From: Lepidodermella squamata
Taxonomy: Eukaryota; Gastrotricha
Length of the DNA: 64,000 bases
Assembly: GCA_047495785.1 (NCBI GenBank)
Contig: JBLDXI010000024.1
Span: 2,418,001-2,482,000, forward strand
Reading direction: 5' to 3'
Both the position numbers and the translations under genes were made by a program. The notes below the pieces were generated by a model. That model did no database searches, was not told the origin of the DNA, and saw nothing but the letters and a program-made list of their open reading frames with translations. Of this stretch, positions 57,826 through 64,000 are shown piece by piece (the first letter of the stretch is position 1; every line of letters begins with the position of its first letter).

Positions 57826-58452
57826 TATTAAACAGATATATTTGCTACATAAGCATTTGTTGTCTGCGCTGTCTCATTATCTTCCTCGCATTTCCGCAGC
57901 GATCATTCGCGCAGAAAAAAATATGGTACGTGATTTAAATTTTTATTTCAATGACCAAGCAGCAGTTATTATTTTTGGTTAGATACTACATTATAACACG
58001 ACATGGACGATTCTACGGCCGCTTCCGTGCTCGCAGATTAGAGACGCCCGAACGATCGATGCGAAGAAATATTCGCATTAATATCAACTGGCGTAATTGC
58101 ATTATATGCGCACATATATCGTGCGTGTGTATATTTTAAACAATGATTGTGATATTTATATGCGCGATAATGCGCTTCTCTTGTCGTCATTATCATTTTT
58201 GTATGGTTGATAGTAGTGGGATAGCCCCAGTGCGGGCTATCGTTCCAGTGGTCACTCACTCTCTTTTGAGATCGCCTGAGGATCCGGAATAAAAAATGAA
58301 CAAACAACGCTACTAGAATATTCTTTCAAGTCGCATTTGAACTACTGGAAAACTACATGCGAAATTTTCAGAATTAAAACATCAGAATGAAGATAACACA
58401 AATAATCAGGAAATAATGTTTAGAGCGGTATCGGGAAAATCCCATCTTACAT
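57826..58452. other. Intergenic region
   Basis: No recognisable exon; the short opposing frames at 57950-58300 have no family signal. Confidence 0.35.
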
Positions 58453-61030
58453 TCATTTTCCGTACTCGATTTCGCATATAAACCACATTTTATCATTGCA
58501 GCTGTTATCCGCCCATTTTCCCGTCTTTTCAACCCACATAACGGCACACGCGTTTGCGCCATCATTTGGCTCGCCTGAATTCCAAAATGTCCAGGTAGCT
58601 GGCTCGCCATTGTCCCAAGTCGCTGCTGCTGCGTTATTGATAGTTTTCAGACCGATATGAATAATATTTGGCGTGAAATATTGATCTGGGGGAAATAATC
58701 AAGGCTTAAACTTGAAATGTACAGAGGAGCCTGTAACTAACTTCCACCGCCTTTCATCGTTATGGCTTGCACGAACATATGCTCGTCGTAGGTGGTGAGA
58801 GTCGCCAAGTGCCAGCCCATTTTTCCGCAAATAGTGTTCGCCTCGTCGTGGGTCGCGAAATACGTGTACAATTTGTAGCAGCTGCCCCTGAAGTAGTACG
58901 GGCACCACTCTTCGACCTTCATCAAGCACATCGGATTAGCATCGCCACTCAACGGCTCGACTGTCCAGTCATAGCCATCGCTTGCAGAAGGATTATTGGA
59001 AATCGCGGCATGGGGCATCAAAGGACTGTCGAACACTTGGTTATTCGCCCAGTCAGATTCAGCTGTAGGGTAAAACGTTAGTAACAAGTGAACTCATGAA
59101 ATGAGATTTACGGCAAAGTGGAACGTTGCACCTTTCGGCTACACCGTTGTCGCTGCGATAGCACCAAACGCTATCGTTGAAGACTGCGGAGCTTGGGTTG
59201 CGGCAATAGGCGTGGGACGTGTACCAATTAGGAAATTGCTGCCAGCTGTTGATGAAAGATGAGTTCACGTTGTCCCACGATCGGCACGGCACCCCGCTCG
59301 CAGTCTGAGCTAAGGTGCCGTAGTACTCACGGCCAGCTGGGGTGAATCGACATTCTGAAGGCCACGACATGGAGATGGCTTAAAAGCAAAGAGAAAATGA
59401 TTTTGCGTTTACAAAATAGGAAAAGAGAAAAAATACGCGTCTCGCAGATTGCGTAAGTATCAACTGTGCAGCAACTGCATGGAAAGTCTTGCATGAACAC
59501 CGCCCTAAACCCTGGAACGCCTGTCTGCCAGGCAGCTCCGGGGGGCATGCGTCCGCAGTTCTCGCTGGTGCCTCCTCCTGGTTCACTGATTATTTTAAAC
59601 AAGTTCTATTGACTTTATCGAGGATAGAAACACTTTTACTTGGGGTACCATCGCCACCTGTCGTAGGTTGGGTCGGTATAGGTAACAGATCTATCCAATG
59701 TTGTCCAGTTTCCTTCTTGAGCTTCATCCGTAATATCTGGCCAGAAGGCCATACCAACGCGAGATGCCCCGTAGCTGGCCATAACTTGCTTCCGGAAGTC
59801 ACTTGTTGTGATGAGTTTTCCTCCCATCCGACGGCAGTTGTCGTAGGCCGCACTTCGGCCACTAGCTGCTCGGTAAATGGTAAGACATGTGTCACGGAAT
59901 CTTATACCGTATGGGCAAGGGCCACTGTTGATATTATTTGGCTCATAATACTCAATACCGGGGCTCGACGCTCTTTGCGTGTCGAAACAAACTTTAGTCT
60001 TAAGCCAGCATCCTTTATCTGAAGGTCGCCAGGTTAAAGCAACACATCCGAGTGTCTCAGCGCAAACCTTCTGACATTGAAGCCGGGAAAGCCCGTATAG
60101 AGTAGTCATATCGCTACCAACGCACTGCATATTGCCTCCAATTAACATAGGAGGCCGGTCAGCACTAACTTTCTCATAAAACCAAATTTCGGAGTTTAAT
60201 GCAGCGCTAGGGTTATCACAAGAGCGGTATTTGACGCAGCATTTGCTTATAGTATCGACGTAAACGAACGCCACGCATTGGCCGTTAAACGTTTTGTCGC
60301 AAAGTCGTGCGCAATCTGCGAGGCCAATCGGCTGTCGGCATTGCAGATCATTCCCACCACAGTCGCCTCTTCTTCTCACGTAGCCTGGGACCTTCTCAAC
60401 AGGCCGGGCCCATAGATTCGAATCGAAAAGTGAGTAGCCTGTCCACCATTTTGGGATATTTGAATAATTCGAAGCCAGAACCTACGAGAGATTTTATGAT
60501 AAATTTCTGTACTTAAATTTTCCCATTTTAGTTACATTATAGAGGTAAGTCCGTTGCTCTGGTGTTTCGAACGTCACTAAACTTGACATGTGGAGCTCCT
60601 CGCAATACTGCCAAGCTGCAGGTCTCTTGCTTGGGCTGTTATTTGGCGGGATGTAGTAGCATCTTTTTGAAGCGGCGTCCATTTGCCAATTCGGAGGGCA
60701 AAAGAAGCGCTTGTGGTACATCTGATGCTGGAAAGCTAGGTCAGCCTTCATTCTTGGTAGCGGGGTAGGAGCATCAGGGTGTAAGTAGACCTTGCAAGAC
60801 TGAAAGGCCTTGCTATAGGCGAAGCTGTTGCAGTTCCTGATTTGGCAATAGAACACACACTCAGCACTTATTGCTGCGGCTACTTCGAAAATAGGTTGGA
60901 GATTAGCCGGTAGTGAGTTGGCGAAGTCGGGATTCGCGATCCACTCATAGATTATTGATGCTTGTTGAGCTTGAACCGCAATAAAGCGTTGAAAACTCAA
61001 GACGGCTAAGACTTTTACGAGTAGGGCCAT
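58453..61030 (-). CDS. Secreted PAN / C-type lectin / kringle mosaic protein
   Basis: Main exons on minus: 61030-60536, 60481-59640, about 59582-59437, 59390-59109, 59062-58739 and about 58682-58453. After a signal peptide the order is as follows. A PAN/apple-like module (CVFYCQIRNCNSFAY). The start of a C-type lectin domain (CPPNWQMDAASKRCYYI...WWTGYSLFDSNLW). Two PAN-like modules (CARLCDKTF; CQKVCAETLGCVALTW). A complete C-type lectin domain ending in YAICE. A kringle (CRFTPAGREYYGTL...SGVPCRSW). A final C-type lectin domain with EPND, WADNSC and FICE. The EPN tripeptide suggests mannose-type calcium-dependent binding. The first lectin domain lacks its C-terminal half. No membrane span follows, so the protein is likely secreted, perhaps in recognition or coagulation-like roles. 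Confidence 0.8.
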
Positions 61031-61584
61031 TGAAATGTTACCCCAATTTCGAAGAGTTCCTTCTACCTCTGTCGCGATTTGGACAGTGCGTGGCTGCTGG
61101 ACTGCTGGAACTTTCCAAACAATAGCGCTTATAAATTGATTCCATCAGAAAATGTTCACACTTCGCTTGGTACAGCACAATTTGTTGCGAGTCGAAGTAT
61201 GCTCCCAAGCAACGAAGCGGGTTTCGAAGGCTCCTGCCTTCAATTGGTTTCAATTGTTATTACTTCATCGTTGAACGTCAACGGCTGAAAAATACGCTCA
61301 AGGTGAGAGACTTAATAGTATGGCTCTTCCACGTAATGCCGCGCTAGAACAATTCGCACCTTAACACTTCCAAAATTAGCAATACATATTGATTAAATTA
61401 TTTAACAGTCCTAGGCAACCATTCAGTGCCGCGGCAGATACACAGAACTTGCAATAATGTCATTCATTTCATTATCATCAAATAAAAAGTGGGATCGCGG
61501 CTAGCGCAATAATGAAATATCGCCCTTATTGTTACTATTTTCCATACTCTTTTGCGTCAGCAAACGTAAGAAGTCCATATGATA
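61031..61584. other. Upstream region of the lectin/kringle gene
   Basis: On minus a TTATAAG motif near 61128-61134, about 100 bp upstream of the ATG at 61030, is a weak promoter candidate. No coding exon on either strand. Confidence 0.35.
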
Positions 61585-62139
61585 CCGTATTTCTCGAAAA
61601 TATTCACCTCGAAAATATTTGTGATTGAACCAAAAAATGTATAGGGTTGTAATCGGGGTGGGGGGTATTTTCGAGGTGCGGTATATTTATGATCCATCAA
61701 CAATTTTTCAGAAATTTGGTAAATACTGCTAACAACACGCTTCCGTTTTATTGGACCGAAGCGTGAAAAAGAAGATGACTTGTGCATTTTGTTGATGTTT
61801 TATCAGTTAGTTTTAGTTCTTACGAACGGAACACGAAATAAGCCATGAAATCAGTAACATTGAATAGATATTTCGGAAGGAATTCACTGTAAAATTCGAA
61901 ATGATCCTCTCCCATTTCGCCCTTCATGCCTCTATTGAGTTATCGTTGATAATCCTATGCCCAGCCCAAGCTAAGCAACAGCCTGATGGTGTGATTATAT
62001 CGCTTTTAAAATGGATTGATACTGCGCTCCGTTTTTTTGAATAACATGGGGTAGAATTACGAGGTGCGGTATATTTATGATCAAACGGAAAGTTTGGTAG
62101 GGTTGTATTCGGGGTGTGGGATATTTTCGAGAAATACTG
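61585..62139. mobile_element. TA-flanked MITE with CMGTATTTCTCGAAAATAT ends
   Basis: The 19-bp ends at 61585-61603 and 62121-62139 are inverted copies with one difference and are each flanked by TA, giving a 555-bp Tc1/mariner-type non-autonomous element. Inside, CGAGGTGCGGTATATTTATG (61672 and 62060) and a GGGTTGTA.TCGGGGTG block (about 61643 and 62100) each occur twice in the same orientation. No transposase frame. Confidence 0.75.
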
Positions 62140-62188
62140 TATTTTTTATTTTGATTTTTCAATCAAATAATTTAAGATGGGTCTTCTT

Positions 62189-62340
62189 GCACATTTACGG
62201 ATCCGCTGTGGTTTCCTCCGGCCATTAAAACGCCGGGAAAGGCCAGTTTTCCTTAACAATTATTTGCTCGCACGCAATTGGTCGATTCAAAAATTAACGC
62301 GGGAGTCACATTAATGCCACTGCGGATCCGTAAATGTGCG
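62189..62340. repeat. Inverted repeat, 24-bp arms
   Basis: TGCACATTTACGGATCCGC at 62189 pairs with its reverse complement ending at 62339; the arms extend to CTGTGG/CCACTG. The loop is about 104 bp. It lies just upstream of the MULE coding remnant and may belong to its terminal region. Confidence 0.6.
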
Positions 62341-62539
62341 TCTTCGACAGGCGTCACCCTGAAGAACCGGCGCCTTGGACACCCGAGGTCATGCAGGCAA
62401 TCGACGATGCTTTGGTGGCTGATGTGAGTTAATTTCTCATTTATCATTTATCAACTAGTCATCCACCTTGAATTTTTTATAGAAAACAACTTTACGGGCC
62501 GTCCAGGTCTAATTATCTCGCCATCGCGCGAATTTCGAC

Positions 62540-63455
62540 ATCGCCATGATTCCCGAGAAGGCTATCGTCGCCTACCTGAAACAGAAGGAGCGGGCGCTGC
62601 TACCCGACGATTCGCCGGTCACCTTGGCTGACCTGGAGCGTTTTTGCGAAATTAGGCTGCAAGTGCCTGAATTCTGATGGGGACCAGCGATTGGAGGCGC
62701 AAGTTTCACCCCACTGTCATCGCTTTGACGAAGGGCGAGACGAAGGAGGATTATGCTGCTGTTCTGTTTGGCTTGAAGACCACTTACAGGTTGGCCTTGT
62801 TTACCCTCTTTGAGAGTTTAACTGTTCACTAATATCATTTAGACGCGCCCAGCTGCGCGTGTGCGCGACGGTGCGAAAGCGATCGCCGACGCAATTGAAA
62901 CTGTATGGGGTCCGGATATGGTCCAGGTCAACTGCTGGGCCCACGTGACGCGCAACTACGACAAGCGCCTGGATAAGGAAGTTGAGCCGAAAGACCGCAA
63001 GAACAAGGAAGAAGTGGCGTAAGTGTGGAAGCTGAAGCAGCAACTGGCTAGCGAAGTCAGTTTGGTTCAGCTGTCCCACTGCGACGAAATGTTTGAGGCA
63101 AGCAGCGGTCTGTTTGCGGGTTATTGGTTAGCCGATTCTCGATTTGTTACATTCATCGAGTACTTTCGGCACTAATACATCGATGACCCTCTCATGAATA
63201 AGTGGTATGAGGGAGCCGCGCCCGACTGCCCGGCAACTAATAACCCCAACGAGTCGGGGAATTCAATGTACAAACGACTGTTCACTCTATTTCAACAGAA
63301 GAAAGTCCTCAAAGTGTTGAATAAAAATGACGAAGAAGTGATGCCATTCTGGTCTACTCTCCGGCGGCCTGATGGTGTTGATTTCAAGAAGAACGGGTTT
63401 CATGAATCTGTGAAAATTGATGAGAACATTGTGTTTGAGGTTGTAAGTTGAAAAA
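62540..63455 (+). pseudogene. Decayed MULE-type transposase
   Basis: Plus-strand pieces: IPEKAIVAYLKQKERALLP (from 62550) and an ALTKGETKEDYAAVLFGL block (about 62725-62790). After an intron-like gap come RDGAKAIADAIE and VNCWAHVTRNYDKRL (from about 62858), then W..AAPDCPATNNPNESGNS (about 63203-63265). The order D-G-A...C-W-A-H...T-N-N-x-x-E matches the MULE (Mutator-like) transposase domain and its downstream region. Stops interrupt it at 62678, at about 63019 and before 63180, and the reading frame changes between blocks. It is therefore inactive. MULE proteins have also been domesticated, but the stops argue against that here. Confidence 0.68.
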
Positions 63456-63727
63456 TATCTGCACGCTGATTGGTCAGTTGGCTCGTATCCATGACTCCGC
63501 CTTGCTACTTGATCGTACGATCTATATAGTTTGTGGCTTTCATTATTTTTATGAAGGCCGTATCGTAGCACGCGTTTCCAACAAATGCGTAAAACCATTC
63601 ATAAAAAAGATATTTTTTGCAAACATTTTATGGATCGCACGATCAAGTAGCAAGGCGGAGTCATGGATACGAGCCAACTGACCAATCAGCGTGCAGATTT
63701 TTTTCAACTTACAACCTCAAACACAAT
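63428..63727. repeat. Large near-perfect inverted repeat, about 95-bp arms
   Basis: The left arm (63428 to about 63523) and right arm (about 63632-63727) are reverse complements with very few differences (for example GATCGTACGATC against GATCGCACGATC, and one T-run length change), separated by about 108 bp. The arms include CGCTGATTGGTCAGTTGGCT and its complement. It starts exactly where the transposase-like frame ends, so it may be part of the MULE or a foldback insertion. Confidence 0.85.
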
Positions 63728-63921
63728 GAAGTTGCCTGGAAATTTGACTATTTGGCATTTCTTAGTGGAACCAGTGAATCCACAATTATCTGATTGGTCG
63801 GGCGGTTTCAAGTCTGTGATTGGTTGGTTCAAAAAGCACGCGATACGCACATTTTAACTTTTTTTCTGCGATTGCTTTTTCCATGATATAGTAGAGTGTA
63901 CCTATTCGACTATAAGAAGGC

Positions 63922-63994
63922 AGGATTGTGGCTCAGTGGACGAAACATCTGATCAAGTATCAGAAGATTCCAGGTTCGACTCTTGGCAGCTTCG
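63922..63994 (+). other. tRNA-like sequence (tRNA pseudogene or SINE head)
   Basis: The internal RNA polymerase III promoter boxes are present: box A TGGCTCAGTGG (63929-63939) and box B GGTTCGACTC (63973-63982). A T-arm CCAGG/CTTGG pairs well around TTCGACT. An anticodon stem TCTGA/TCAGA with loop TCAAGTA is seen, but position 33 is C instead of the universal U. The acceptor stem pairs badly. It resembles an Arg-type tRNA in the anticodon arm. The window ends 6 bases later, so a SINE body cannot be tested. Confidence 0.5.
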
Positions 63995-64000
63995 AAATAT

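Noticed and set aside
59489-60022. 177-codon plus-strand frame opposite the lectin/PAN exon
   Set aside because: The minus strand carries Cys-patterned PAN and lectin domains in the same place; the plus frame has no such pattern.

Overview
This window looks like nuclear DNA of a small animal with a compact genome. The genes are split by short GT-AG introns (often 45-100 bp, with nematode-like TTTCAG/TTTTAG acceptors). Several start codons lie 35-60 bp downstream of a TATA box. The domains are animal-specific: peritrophin-A chitin-binding, laminin-G-like, trypsin, astacin-EGF-CUB, kringle, PAN/apple, C-type lectin, class C GPCR, Cys-loop channel and VWA7/Het-C. The EGF signature behind the astacin resembles nematode NAS proteases. 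Kringle and PAN modules are unusual for true nematodes, so I read this as a non-nematode ecdysozoan (a tardigrade, for example) or another compact-genome animal. I cannot name the species.

Layout. 0-2 kb: a frameshifted Cys-loop channel relic and a non-LTR retrotransposon scrap. 2-36 kb: two interleaved expanded families. Four copies encode a type II DXD glycosyltransferase (2.3-4.4 kb on plus; 21.4-23.0, 33.2-34.3 and 35.0-36.3 kb on minus). Three copies encode a secreted chitin-binding/LamG-like/trypsin protease (7.4-10.2, 24.2-27.5 and 28.7-32.8 kb, all minus). A steroid-dehydrogenase-type SDR sits at 5.5-6.5 kb. Between 11.1 and 20.8 kb lie four tandem copies of an unrecognised four-membrane-span protein with identical five-exon structure. 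Between copies two and three is an astacin-EGF-CUB-kringle gene whose zinc and catalytic residues have all been replaced.

36.5-42.2 kb: an unrecognised eight-span protein that looks like a duplicated four-span unit, and a three-exon VWA7/Het-C-like cell-surface protein. 43-56 kb: four intronless GABA-B-like class C receptors, one on minus facing a head-to-tail trio on plus. 56.2-61.0 kb: a cyclase/kynurenine-formamidase-type enzyme with a possible GPI tail, and a secreted PAN/C-type lectin/kringle mosaic. 61.5-64 kb: mobile DNA, including a TA-flanked MITE, a decayed MULE transposase, a large inverted repeat and a tRNA-like sequence.

Most products are predicted to be secreted, on the cell surface or in the Golgi. 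I see local duplication, with signs of gene conversion between copies, rather than a single operon-like pathway. Further mobile elements are a pogo-like MITE nested inside an older repeat within a glycosyltransferase intron, a TIR element at 23.2 kb, and a CTACGG-rich element inside a protease intron.
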